DNA of 64,000 nucleotides from an uncultured Porphyromonadaceae bacterium (GTDB lineage Bacteria > Bacteroidota > Bacteroidia > Bacteroidales > Muribaculaceae), in the NCBI GenBank assembly GCA_900555715.1, contig USMC01000009.1, positions 1-64,000 on the forward strand, given 5' to 3'. Shown here one piece after another: positions 18,006-26,093 of the stretch (positions are counted from its first letter, which is position 1; each line of letters opens with the position of its first letter). Under the pieces are notes generated by a model, which saw only the letters and a list, made by a program, of their open reading frames with translations, did no database searches and was not told where the DNA came from. A program made the translations under genes and the position numbers.

Positions 18006-19459
18006 AGTTCGACGTATGTGAGAACAGGGTTTAGGGCTGCTTCGTCCTCGTCCGGATGTGAAATCGGGGTGCTGTATGGTGCATTTTTGATTCTGTCCGG
18101 ATCAGACACAGCTGTCTCAGCGATTTTCCTCATGGCGGCGATGAATCTTTCGAGTGTCTCTACAGTTTCTGTTTCTGTCGGCTCTATCATCAGGCTCTCG
18201 TGGAAGAGCAGGGGGAAATATATCGTCGGTGCATGAAAACCTTCGTCGAGTAGCGCTTTGGCAATGTTGAGCGTTGTAACTCCGGTCGATTTGTCGCGCA
18301 GACCGTCGAACACAAACTCATGTTTGCACGGTCCCGGAATGGGCTGGAGATAGAGGTCGCTCAGGGAATTCATGATGTAGTTGGCATTGAGTGTCGCGAG
18401 CGGTCCCACTTTTGCAAGACCTTCGCCGCCGAGCGTGAGAATATAGCTCAGAGCTTTTACAAACACGGTGAAATTGCCGAGCCATGCGCTTACTTGCCCG
18501 AACGCGTCGGTGCCGAAATCTATGCCGAGTGTTCCGTCTTCTTTTTCGACAACCCGCGGATTCGGCAGGAATTTCTCAAGCCCGGCACGGACGCCGACAG
18601 GTCCGGCTCCCGGTCCGCCGCCGCCGTGAGGCGTGGAGAAAGTCTTGTGAAGGTTGATATGCATAACGTCGAAGCCCATGTCACCGGGACGTGCAATGCC
18701 TAACATCGGGTTGAGGTTCGCGCCGTCGTAGTAGAGCAGTGCTCCGGCGCTGTGCACGGCTTCCGCTATTTCCGGGATGCGCTTTTCGAACATTCCCACG
18801 GTATTGGGGTTCGTCATCATCACCGCTGCGATAGTAGGATCAAGTTTCGATTTGAGGTCGTCGACGTCGACAGTGCCGTCGGCGAGACTTTTTACCTCAA
18901 CGATGTCGAATCCTGCCATGTGTGCGCTGGCGGGATTGGTGCCGTGAGCGGAATCCGGCACAATGACACGTGTGCGTGCTTCATCGGCACGGCTGAGGTG
19001 GTATTGCCGGATAACCATCAGACCGGTGTATTCACCATGCGCACCGGCGAAAGGATTCAGTGTGAACTCCGCCATGCCTCCGATTTCCGCCAGCGCTTTT
19101 TCAAGCTCGCGGTAGATGCGGAGTGCTCCCTGGGCTGTGGAAACGGGCTGCAAAGGATGAAGCCCGGCGATGCCTGCCCGAGCGACCATGGCTTCGTTCA
19201 GCTTGGGGTTATACTTCATTGTGCATGACCCCAAAGGATAGAAACCTGTGTCGACACCGAAATTATTGCAGCTGCTGTTGGTGTAGTGTCTTACTACTGT
19301 CGGTTCGCTCACTTCGGGAAGCGAGGGCGCCTCGGAGCGGAGAAGCCCGGACGGGATGGCGTAACCGCAGCTTTCGTAGTTGTAGCGAGGAAGGGAATAA
19401 CCACTTCTTCCGGGCTGCGAGAGCTCGAAAATGAGCGTTTTGTATAGTTCGTTGTTCAT
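17984..19459 (-). CDS. gcvPB: Glycine dehydrogenase (decarboxylating) subunit 2, P-protein beta
   Basis: 491 aa. With GcvPA it forms the PLP-dependent P-protein that decarboxylates glycine and passes the aminomethyl group to lipoyl-GcvH. The PLP lysine is Lys272 in INLHKTFSTPHGGGGPG. PDSAHGTNPASAHMAGF is another family block. The split two-gene P-protein is the form typical of many anaerobes and Firmicutes. It starts 3 nt after gcvPA and overlaps lpdA. Confidence 0.96.
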   Translation of the reverse strand: MNNELYKTLIFELSQPGRSGYSLPRYNYESCGYAIPSGLLRSEAPSLPEVSEPTVVRHYTNSSCNNFGVDTGFYPLGSCTMKYNPKLNEAMVARAGIAGLHPLQPVSTAQGALRIYRELEKALAEIGGMAEFTLNPFAGAHGEYTGLMVIRQYHLSRADEARTRVIVPDSAHGTNPASAHMAGFDIVEVKSLADGTVDVDDLKSKLDPTIAAVMMTNPNTVGMFEKRIPEIAEAVHSAGALLYYDGANLNPMLGIARPGDMGFDVMHINLHKTFSTPHGGGGPGAGPVGVRAGLEKFLPNPRVVEKEDGTLGIDFGTDAFGQVSAWLGNFTVFVKALSYILTLGGEGLAKVGPLATLNANYIMNSLSDLYLQPIPGPCKHEFVFDGLRDKSTGVTTLNIAKALLDEGFHAPTIYFPLLFHESLMIEPTETETVETLERFIAAMRKIAETAVSDPDRIKNAPYSTPISHPDEDEAALNPVLTYVELCRKQTL

Positions 19460-19462
19460 CGC

Positions 19463-20797
19463 TTACAGTTTATTTAGAATTGCAACATAGCGCTCGATAT
19501 CGTCGGGCGAGCACATCTCTGTGGCGGCTACAAGAAGTGTGTTGTCGGTCAGCTTTACTCCGGCGAGGATGCCTTCGGCAGCGGCAGCTTCGATGATACG
19601 GTCGGCACTGATGCCGTCGGCTGTCTCGACCACAAATTCGTTAAGGAAAGGTCTGTCGGGATATTTCATGCTCACTTTCCCTGTGCGGCACATTTTCGCA
19701 GCGAGGGAGTGGGCTGCCTGCGCGCTGAGCTCGTTGACTCTTGCAAGACCTTCCGCACCCATAAGACTCAGATATATGGCGGCATGGAGTGTCATGATGC
19801 CCTGATTGGAGCAGATGTTGGATGTCGCTTTCTGACGTCGGATGTGCTGCTCGCGCGCCTGAAGTGTGAGCACGAAAGAACGTTTGCCGTCTTTGTCGAC
19901 CGTAGCTCCCACTACGCGACCCGGAAGTTTACGCATGAGCGCTTTAGTGCAGCAGATGTATCCGAGGTACGGACCTCCGTAGTTGAGCGGCATGCCGAGG
20001 CTCTGCGCTTCTCCGCAGGCGATGTCGGCGCCCCATTCCGCCGGGCTCTTGAGAACGCCGAGTGTCGAGGCGTGGCTGTTTATTATGAAAAGCACCTTGT
20101 GTTCGTGGCATATAGCGGCGTATCCTGAGTAGTCTTCTATTATACCGAAGAAATTCGGCGATGCAACCACGACAGCAGCCACGTCGCCGGCTCCTATCAT
20201 TTCTTCGAATTCGGTGCGCGATGTCGTTCCACGGTCTTCCGGAATGGTCTCGACGATGATGCCCGCACCGGAAGCATACGTGCCTATGACAGTGGCGACT
20301 GCCGGAGCTAATGTCGCCGATACCAGAATACGTTTCTTTTTCCTTGAAGCGGCGACAGCCATCAGAACGGCTTCCGCTGTAGCTGTCGCGCCGTCGTACA
20401 TCGACGCGTTGCTTACGTCGAGACCGGTGAGCGAGCACATCATGCTCTGATATTCGAAGATATACTGAAGAGTACCCTGTGATATCTCCGGCTGATAGGG
20501 AGTGTATGCGGTGTAAAACTCCGAACGGCTCATGATAGCCGGAATCGCCGCCGGCGTGTAATGCTTGTAGAATCCGGCTCCTGCAAAGCAGACAAGCTCC
20601 TTGTTCTGAGAAGAGACGGCTTCAAAATATCGGTCTATCTCAGGTTCGCTCATGTCTAGTCGGAGCTTGTACGGCTGTCTGAGCCGCAGCTCGGCGGGTA
20701 CGTCGGAGTACAGGTCGTCGAGGGATTTTGCTCCGCATCGGCAGAGCATGTGCTCTATGTCCGCCGTGGTGTGCGGAAGATAGTGGTCGGCTGCCAT
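19463..20797 (-). CDS. gcvPA: Glycine dehydrogenase (decarboxylating) subunit 1, P-protein alpha
   Basis: 444 aa. Partner of GcvPB. Recognised by FAGAGFYKHYTPAAIP, TAYTPYQPEISQGTLQ and YGGPYLGYICC; it lacks the PLP lysine, as expected for subunit 1. Cytoplasmic. It begins 1 nt after the gcvH stop and ends 3 nt before gcvPB, consistent with equimolar synthesis of the two subunits. Full length. Confidence 0.96.
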   Translation of the reverse strand: MAADHYLPHTTADIEHMLCRCGAKSLDDLYSDVPAELRLRQPYKLRLDMSEPEIDRYFEAVSSQNKELVCFAGAGFYKHYTPAAIPAIMSRSEFYTAYTPYQPEISQGTLQYIFEYQSMMCSLTGLDVSNASMYDGATATAEAVLMAVAASRKKKRILVSATLAPAVATVIGTYASGAGIIVETIPEDRGTTSRTEFEEMIGAGDVAAVVVASPNFFGIIEDYSGYAAICHEHKVLFIINSHASTLGVLKSPAEWGADIACGEAQSLGMPLNYGGPYLGYICCTKALMRKLPGRVVGATVDKDGKRSFVLTLQAREQHIRRQKATSNICSNQGIMTLHAAIYLSLMGAEGLARVNELSAQAAHSLAAKMCRTGKVSMKYPDRPFLNEFVVETADGISADRIIEAAAAEGILAGVKLTDNTLLVAATEMCSPDDIERYVAILNKL

Positions 20798-20798
20798 A

Positions 20799-21173
20799 TC
20801 AGTGCTGTTTTGCGCAGAAATCGGCGTATGCCTGCTCGTCCATGAGTTTGTCGAGTTCCGAGGGGTCGGTGATGCTTACTTTGATGATCCATGCATCGAG
20901 CGGAGCGTTGTTGATTAGCTTCGGGTCGTCGGAAAGTGCCTCGTTAACTTCCAGAACCTCGCAGCTGACGGGGCTGAAAAGGTCTGATGCGGCTTTGCGG
21001 CTCTCTATGGCTCCGAATTCTTCTCCAGCTTCAAATTCTTCGCCTTCTTCGGGCATGTCGACATATGTGACGGCGCCGAGCTGTTTGGCTGCATAATCAG
21101 AAATACCGATGTAACCGGTTTCGCCGTCAACTTTGATATATTCGTGGGTCGGGAGATAGAAAATTTTGGACAT
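20799..21173 (-). CDS. gcvH: Glycine cleavage system H protein
   Basis: 124 aa lipoyl carrier shuttling the aminomethyl group among P, T and L proteins. The lipoylation site is Lys60 in AIESRKAASDLFSP (usual family form ESVKAASD). Normal length for GcvH. It sits between gcvT (6-nt gap) and gcvPA (1-nt gap). Its lipoate can be supplied by LplA, encoded at the head of this operon. Confidence 0.97.
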   Translation of the reverse strand: MSKIFYLPTHEYIKVDGETGYIGISDYAAKQLGAVTYVDMPEEGEEFEAGEEFGAIESRKAASDLFSPVSCEVLEVNEALSDDPKLINNAPLDAWIIKVSITDPSELDKLMDEQAYADFCAKQH

Positions 21174-21179
21174 GGTGTT

Positions 21180-22265
21180 TTATTTTTTGTAGTTAGGGGT
21201 GTAAAAACGTTTGTTGATGACAGTCGCTGGTGCGAGTTTGCGCCGTATGCGTACCTGGAGCTGAGTACCTGGCGTTGCGTACGGTGCCTCTATGAGCGCG
21301 AATGCGATATTTTTATTGAGAGTCAGCGAGTTATATCCGGTGGTTATGTAACCTACGGTGCCTCCGTCGAGATCGAGAACTTCATAGCCGTGACGTGCGG
21401 TGGCTGAGCTGTCAATGCTGAGTCCTACGAGCTTGCGCTTTAAGCCTTCCGCCTTCTGTTTGGCGAGAGCCTCGCTGCCGATAAAGCCTTCAGGTTTCGA
21501 CAGTTTGACAAACATGCCCAGTCCGGCCTCAAGCGGCGTTATGTCGTCGGCAAGTTCATCGCCATAAAGCGGAAGTCCGGCTTCGAAGCGCAGTGTGTCG
21601 CGGCAGCCGAGTCCGCAGGGCTTGATGCCGGCATCGATGAGCTTATCCCACATTTTTATTATTGTCCCCGGTTCGGCATATATCTCGAAACCATCTTCGC
21701 CGGTGTAGCCTGTGCGGCTGACAATGGTGAGGTCAGGCAGCGTTTTGAAAGTATAGAATGTGAGGTCGGAGGCGTCGATGCCGAGCACATCTTTCATCAC
21801 GGCTTCGCTCCGTGGACCCTGTACGGCAAGCTGCCCGAAGTCTTCGCATCGGTCGCTGACGGTCACGTCGTAAGCTCCGGCGTGCGAGCGGATCCACCTA
21901 AGGTCTTTTTCGATGTTCGATGCGTTGATGACGAGCATGAAATCGTCCTTGCCGCGCCGGTAGACGAGGAGATCGTCTACCGTGCCGCCGTCGAAGGCGG
22001 TCATCATGCCGTATGCGCATTGTCCGTCTGTCAGGGCTGCTGCGTCGTTCGTAAAGATATGGTTGACAAAACGCAGTGCCTCCGGACCTTTGATGTCAAC
22101 TTCTCCCATGTGGGATACATCGAAGACTCCGCAGCATGTGCGGACGGCGGTGTGTTCGTCGTCGAGACCGGAGTATTCAATGGGCATGTCGTAGCCTGCG
22201 AAAGGGCTCATTTTAGCATTGAGCGCCGTGTGTCTGTCGTGCAGGCATGTCTTTTTGAAATTCAT
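21180..22265 (-). CDS. gcvT: Aminomethyltransferase, T protein
   Basis: 361 aa. Transfers the methylene group from aminomethyl-lipoyl-GcvH to tetrahydrofolate, releasing ammonia. Family features: CGVFDVSHMGEVDI near the N-terminus, SRTGYTGEDGFEIY (folate-binding region), and LRFEAGLPLYGDEL. Normal length. 29 nt separate it from lplA upstream and 6 nt from gcvH downstream. Confidence 0.97.
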   Translation of the reverse strand: MNFKKTCLHDRHTALNAKMSPFAGYDMPIEYSGLDDEHTAVRTCCGVFDVSHMGEVDIKGPEALRFVNHIFTNDAAALTDGQCAYGMMTAFDGGTVDDLLVYRRGKDDFMLVINASNIEKDLRWIRSHAGAYDVTVSDRCEDFGQLAVQGPRSEAVMKDVLGIDASDLTFYTFKTLPDLTIVSRTGYTGEDGFEIYAEPGTIIKMWDKLIDAGIKPCGLGCRDTLRFEAGLPLYGDELADDITPLEAGLGMFVKLSKPEGFIGSEALAKQKAEGLKRKLVGLSIDSSATARHGYEVLDLDGGTVGYITTGYNSLTLNKNIAFALIEAPYATPGTQLQVRIRRKLAPATVINKRFYTPNYKK

Positions 22266-22294
22266 GGTAATATTTATTTGGTTGTGAGGATATT

Positions 22295-23287
22295 TTATAT
22301 TATTATTTCAACTAAAGCTTCCGGCGTGGCGCCCCTTATTATTGCACCGGGATTTATTTCGCGAAGACGTTCGAGAACCGACTGCCGGTCGTACGGACAG
22401 CCGACCATCCGTTTCTCGATTCGGTCTGCAATATCTCCTGTAAAGAAAAAATCGCCGCTGAGCAGAAAAGCTGCTATTGTCCTGTCCGGCGCGAGCTCTG
22501 TCTCCGCGTAAAATTCACCGACCCCGTCGATTCTGCTGAAATGCCGGATGAGGCTGTCGTTCTCTTTGCTGCGGAGACGTCCGTAGAGGAACTCTGCGGA
22601 GTAGTACCGTTTTTCTATGGCATCAAGCTCTGCCTGCTGCCTCTCTGTGAGTGTGATGCTTTTGCCTCCGGTGAAATAATCTATCGCATATTTCCCGAAT
22701 TCTTCTACGCTCATGTCTATTCCCAGCGTCCGCAGACAGGTCACCCGCTTCTGGACTGACTGAACGGCTTTTGACTGCAGCTTTGCCCTCGACGGCGTGA
22801 TTGCATTGAGCATCCGTTCGTTGTCGACGTCGAAAAGCATTGTGCCGTGTGCTATGGACCGCCCGTTGACAAGATAGAAGGCATTCCCGGCTATTTTTGC
22901 ACCGTCGACAAGAATGTCGTTTCTGCCGCTTGCCTCCGCTCTCAGCCCCAGCGACCGCAGCATTTCGGCGGTGATGGCGGCATATCTGGCGAAATTGGCT
23001 TCGACGTCGTTGCCGGCGGTGATGTATGAGAACATATAGTTATTCATATCGGCGTAGACGCATCCTCCGCCGCTGCGGCGACGGACGACGTCTATGCCGT
23101 TCGCACGGCAATAGGAAAGGTTCACTTCAAGCGGCATGTCCTGATTCCGACCGCAGATAACCGTAGGAGGTACACGCCATGCGAAAATATAATCGTCGGG
23201 AGGCAGATTGGTCGCCACCCATTCTTCGAGAGAAAGGTAGTAGGGCAGTCGGCGCTGCTTTGTATCGGGTAGTCGGACCTCTATCAT
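22295..23287 (-). CDS. lplA: Lipoate-protein ligase A
   Basis: 330 aa. Activates free lipoate with ATP and attaches it to apo-proteins such as GcvH. The family core is clear: RRRSGGGCVYADMNNYMFS (the RRxSGGGxVYHD block), NDILVDGAKIAGNAF with the catalytic lysine, and HGTMLFDVD. A C-terminal accessory domain follows. I start at ATG 23285-23287 (MIEVRLPDTKQRR); the longer frame from 23407 would cross the promoter and a terminator. Leading the glycine cleavage operon, it suggests lipoate scavenging in step with GcvH production. Confidence 0.93.
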   Translation of the reverse strand: MIEVRLPDTKQRRLPYYLSLEEWVATNLPPDDYIFAWRVPPTVICGRNQDMPLEVNLSYCRANGIDVVRRRSGGGCVYADMNNYMFSYITAGNDVEANFARYAAITAEMLRSLGLRAEASGRNDILVDGAKIAGNAFYLVNGRSIAHGTMLFDVDNERMLNAITPSRAKLQSKAVQSVQKRVTCLRTLGIDMSVEEFGKYAIDYFTGGKSITLTERQQAELDAIEKRYYSAEFLYGRLRSKENDSLIRHFSRIDGVGEFYAETELAPDRTIAAFLLSGDFFFTGDIADRIEKRMVGCPYDRQSVLERLREINPGAIIRGATPEALVEIII

Positions 23288-23307
23288 GCCAAACAGATTT
23301 TTATGCC

Positions 23308-23339
23308 CAAATTTATAAACTATTATCCGAACCTCCAAA
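23308..23339 (-). promoter_or_regulatory. Strong promoter for the lplA-gcv operon
   Basis: Minus strand: -33 TTTG (23339-23336), 20-nt spacer, -7 TAAATTTG (23315-23308), a full match to the Bacteroidetes consensus. Initiation near 23301 leaves a leader of about 14 nt, too short for a glycine riboswitch. Confidence 0.75.
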
Positions 23340-23375
23340 AAATTCGGAAAGAAGTGAATGAAGTGTCCGGAAATG

Positions 23376-23401
23376 ACAAAGGCTGCATGTGCAGCCTTTG
23401 T
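23376..23401 (-). terminator. Hairpin terminator after the DJ-1/PfpI gene
   Basis: Near-perfect 12-bp inverted repeat ACAAAGGCTGCA / TGCAGCCTTTGT around a 2-nt centre (a 4-nt loop in practice). Minus-strand continuation is CATTTCC, a weak T-tract. It insulates the gcv promoter from the upstream gene. Confidence 0.6.
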
Positions 23402-23415
23402 AGTCAATAGTTTTG

Positions 23416-23988
23416 TCAGAAGTAAAAATCCATCTTTTTGGGATAGTAGAGCATTGCTGCGCCGACGTCCTGAGCCACACTCTCTCCGAGCGAATTGGCT
23501 ACTATTGCGAGTGCGAAGCGCAGCGCGGAGCTCGGTCCGTTTGCCGTAATGAGATTGTCAAGGGCTATTACGGGAGCGTCGTGTATGATAGCGCCTTCTT
23601 TTCTGGCGTCTTTTTCAAATCCGGGGTAACAGGTGGCTTCTCTGCCGTTGAGCAGTCCGAGCGGAGCGAGCACCACGGCAGGAGCGGCGCAGATGGCGGC
23701 GATTTTGCCTTTGTGCACTTTGAGCAGATCGCCAAGGGCTTCAAAGGCGGCAAGATTTGTCGAGCCGGGCATACCGCCGGGCAGGATGAGCCATTCGGAA
23801 CCATCGAAATCTGCTTCCTTGAAGGTGATATCGGCATCGACAGCTATTCCATGTGCCCCGACAACTTTATGCTCGGAGGTGATAGATACTGTCTTGATGT
23901 CCATTCCGGCACGGCGCATGACGTCGACGACGGTGAGCGCTTCGATTTCTTCGAAGCCTTCGGCAAGAAAAAGAAAAGAGCGATGCAT
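23416..23988 (-). CDS. DJ-1/PfpI family protein (ThiJ/YajL-like)
   Basis: 190 aa. DJ-1 superfamily member with the nucleophile-elbow cysteine C100 in AAICAAPAVVLAPLG and an early conserved glutamate in GFEEIEAL. ILPGGMPGSTNLA and GREATCYPGFE also match the YajL/ThiJ subgroup (E. coli YajL and human DJ-1 type). The family has been linked to stress protection and glyoxalase or deglycase activities; the exact reaction is uncertain. No signal peptide. Monocistronic: ended by a hairpin and divergent from apbE. Confidence 0.88.
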   Translation of the reverse strand: MHRSFLFLAEGFEEIEALTVVDVMRRAGMDIKTVSITSEHKVVGAHGIAVDADITFKEADFDGSEWLILPGGMPGSTNLAAFEALGDLLKVHKGKIAAICAAPAVVLAPLGLLNGREATCYPGFEKDARKEGAIIHDAPVIALDNLITANGPSSALRFALAIVANSLGESVAQDVGAAMLYYPKKMDFYF

Positions 23989-24045
23989 ACGATTCTGTGT
24001 TTAAGTTAAAGATATTTTGAGGTAAGAAACGCTGCAGGCAGCGGA

Positions 24046-24080
24046 TTTGTTCGGCGGTAGGCGATTTTTTGTTACTTTTG
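24046..24080 (+). promoter_or_regulatory. Possible promoter for apbE
   Basis: -7 TACTTTTG (24073-24080) fits TAnnTTTG; the nearest TTTG (24046-24049) is 23 nt upstream, longer than usual. Leader to ATG 24100 about 13 nt. Confidence 0.45.
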
Positions 24081-24099
24081 CAGACAAAGATTTTATGTA

Positions 24100-25080
24100 A
24101 TGAAACGATATCTGATTATTTTGCCGCTAATTTCGCTATTTTATTTGATATTTGCAAGCTGCAAGGAAAAATATTGCACAGCAGATGGCGAAACATGGGG
24201 CACGACTTATCATATTGTATACTCCGGAGCGTCTTCTCTCGCCGATTCTGTCCGCTGCGAGATGGAGTCGATAGACCGTGAACTGTCCATGTTCAATCCT
24301 TCTTCGACTGTTAGCCTTGTCAATTCCGGACGTCTCACCGCCGTGGGGCGCCGTTTCACGGAAGTCTTCGATATCGCCAGATATGTGTGCCGTCTGTCCG
24401 GCGGTGCTTACGACCCGACAGTAGGTCCGCTGTGCGAGCTGTGGGGCTTCGGTCTGTCGGATTATAGCGGCGAGCCGTCCGACAGCGCACTGGCGGAAGC
24501 AATGTCGGTTGTAGGAATGCTGGAATGCACTGTCGACAGCGTCGGCAATATACATAAAAAATCGCCAGGCACACGCTTCGACTTCTCGTCTGTCGCCAAA
24601 GGATATGGCATCGACTGCATCGGATCTATGCTGGAACGAAACGGTGTGGAGAATTATATGATAGAGATAGGCGGCGAGGTGCTTGCCTGCGGTGTCAATC
24701 CTCAGGGCAGACCGTGGCATATACAGATCGACTCACCCACAGGTGGCTTCGGGCACGAGGCTCTGGAGATAATGGCTCTCGGACCCGAAAAGAAAGCTCT
24801 TGCAAGCTCGGGCAACTATCGCAACTATCGCTCGGACAGTTCCGGCAAAACGTTCGGACACATTGTCTCGCCGCAGACCGGACGCCCTGCCGGCACTTCA
24901 ATTCTCTCAGCAACGGTAAGAGCCGATAACTGCGCCCTCGCTGATGCTCTTGCCACTGCCTGCATGGCGGTAGGCACGCCGGATTCAGCAATGGCAGTTC
25001 TCCGCAGTGCCGGAGCGGAGGGGCTTCTTGTAGTGGCCGGCGATGACGGCATCGCGACACTGCGTTCGCCGATGTTCTGA
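24100..25080 (+). CDS. apbE: FAD:protein FMN transferase, lipoprotein
   Basis: 326 aa. Covalently attaches FMN to threonine residues of exported flavoproteins, such as Rnf and Nqr subunits, using FAD and Mg2+. Lipoprotein signal with Cys21 in LIFASCKEK, so it acts on the periplasmic side. Motifs: ETWGTTYHIVY, ELSMFNPSSTVSLVN, and LDFSSVAKGYGID-like block (RFDFSSVAKGYGID), then GGEVLACGVN. Normal length. Downstream comes a hairpin at 25107-25126. No Nqr or Rnf subunit gene lies within the window, so its target is encoded elsewhere. Confidence 0.93.
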   Translation: MKRYLIILPLISLFYLIFASCKEKYCTADGETWGTTYHIVYSGASSLADSVRCEMESIDRELSMFNPSSTVSLVNSGRLTAVGRRFTEVFDIARYVCRLSGGAYDPTVGPLCELWGFGLSDYSGEPSDSALAEAMSVVGMLECTVDSVGNIHKKSPGTRFDFSSVAKGYGIDCIGSMLERNGVENYMIEIGGEVLACGVNPQGRPWHIQIDSPTGGFGHEALEIMALGPEKKALASSGNYRNYRSDSSGKTFGHIVSPQTGRPAGTSILSATVRADNCALADALATACMAVGTPDSAMAVLRSAGAEGLLVVAGDDGIATLRSPMF

Positions 25081-25106
25081 GTGTGCCGGCTATATAAAAA
25101 AGAAAA

Positions 25107-25126
25107 CGGTTGTCTCGCGACAACCG
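25107..25126 (+). terminator. Hairpin after apbE / in the leader of a small ORF
   Basis: Perfect 8-bp stem CGGTTGTC / GACAACCG with a TCGC tetraloop. Only a weak T-tract (TATCTTT) follows, so it may instead be part of the leader of the 27-codon ORF that starts at 25154. Confidence 0.5.
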
Positions 25127-25153
25127 AGTATCTTTAACCTTAAATCTAATACC

Positions 25154-25237
25154 ATGAAAAAACACAGTGCAAAATCAGTAATTATGAAATCAGAACAGCC
25201 GAGGCGGGGCAAAGGTTTGCGGAAAAGCTCTGTTTAA
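25154..25237 (+). CDS. Candidate 27-aa basic small ORF
   Basis: ATG 25154 to TAA 25235-25237, 27 codons, strongly basic (begins MKKHSAKSVIM, ends GKGLRKSSV; Lys, Arg and His make up about 10 of 27). It is preceded by a hairpin (25107-25126) and an AT-rich stretch. The sequence TTTAACC(T)TAAAT occurs just before it (25133-25145) and again over its stop (25233-25244), exactly 100 nt apart. No homologue known to me. It could be a small protein or leader peptide ahead of the two-component genes, or chance. Confidence 0.3.
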   Translation: MKKHSAKSVIMKSEQPRRGKGLRKSSV

Positions 25238-25348
25238 CCTAAATTAACATTTCTATCCCGTCAAAAATTACTAATTTAGTGCATCGAAAAAGAAAACCCT
25301 GTTTTTCCAGGCGAATTATTCATAATAACAATCATTATCAAACCGGCA

Positions 25349-25362
25349 TTATTCCGGAATAA
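25349..25362. promoter_or_regulatory. Perfect palindrome before the response regulator
   Basis: TTATTCCGGAATAA is a 14-bp perfect dyad ending 8 nt before ATG 25371. A weak -7-like TAATTTAG lies at 25272-25279. The dyad is placed where an operator or autoregulatory site could act, in the untranslated leader. Confidence 0.4.
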
Positions 25363-25370
25363 AAGACGGT

Positions 25371-26093
25371 ATGAGCATAAAAATATTAGTTATAGACGAT
25401 GAAGAATCCATGTGCGAGATCCTGAAATTCAATCTCGAACGTGAAGGCTATGAGGTCGATACGGCGTACGGTGCCGAAGAAGCTCTCGAGATGGATCTTG
25501 AGGGCTATTCCTTGTTTATTGTCGATATAATGATGGGTGGTATGAGCGGTTTTGATTTTGCGAAGCAGCTCCGCAATATCACAGCGACAGAAGAAAAGCC
25601 GATTCTTTTCTGTTCTGCACTTTCCGACGAGGACGATGTTGTGAAAGGTCTTAATATTGGCGCTGACGACTATATCACTAAGCCTTTTGTCATCGGTGAG
25701 GTTCTTGCGCGTGTCAAAGCAGTGTTGCGCCGCAGCAGTATCACCGAGAAAAGCAAGCAGGCTATGGCAGAGTCAGCAAATATGGCGGATTATGAGTCCG
25801 ATGTGGTTTTCAAGGATCTCCGCATCGACCGTAACGACAAAGAGTGCTATCTTGGCGGAGAGCAAGTGACGCTCACACGGACAGAATTCGACATTCTTCT
25901 GTTCTTCCTCACTCACCGCAACCGCATATATTCGCGTGAATCTATTATAAAGAATGTGTGGGGCGACAATATGGTTGTCACCGGTCGTACTATCGACACT
26001 AATATTACTCGACTGCGAAAGAAACTGGGCAGCTACGACAAATATATAGTCACTCGCCAAGGTTTCGGCTATGGGTTTAAGGAGAAAGATTAG
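25371..26093 (+). CDS. OmpR-family response regulator (RprY-like)
   Basis: 240 aa. Receiver domain at residues ~1-125 with acidic pocket D9-D10, phospho-acceptor Asp52 (FIVDIMMGG), the conserved Ser/Thr in FCSALSDED and Lys in DDYITKPF. A winged-helix DNA-binding domain fills residues ~140-240 (LTRTEFDILLFFLTHR, VTGRTIDTNITRLRKKLG, GFGYGFKEKD). It overlaps the histidine kinase gene by 23 nt, giving a cognate pair. General similarity to Bacteroides RprY; the signal and regulon are unknown. Confidence 0.92.
   Translation: MSIKILVIDDEESMCEILKFNLEREGYEVDTAYGAEEALEMDLEGYSLFIVDIMMGGMSGFDFAKQLRNITATEEKPILFCSALSDEDDVVKGLNIGADDYITKPFVIGEVLARVKAVLRRSSITEKSKQAMAESANMADYESDVVFKDLRIDRNDKECYLGGEQVTLTRTEFDILLFFLTHRNRIYSRESIIKNVWGDNMVVTGRTIDTNITRLRKKLGSYDKYIVTRQGFGYGFKEKD

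Noticed and set aside
23288..23310. Glycine riboswitch before the gcv operon
   Set aside because: The predicted leader is about 14 nt, far too short.
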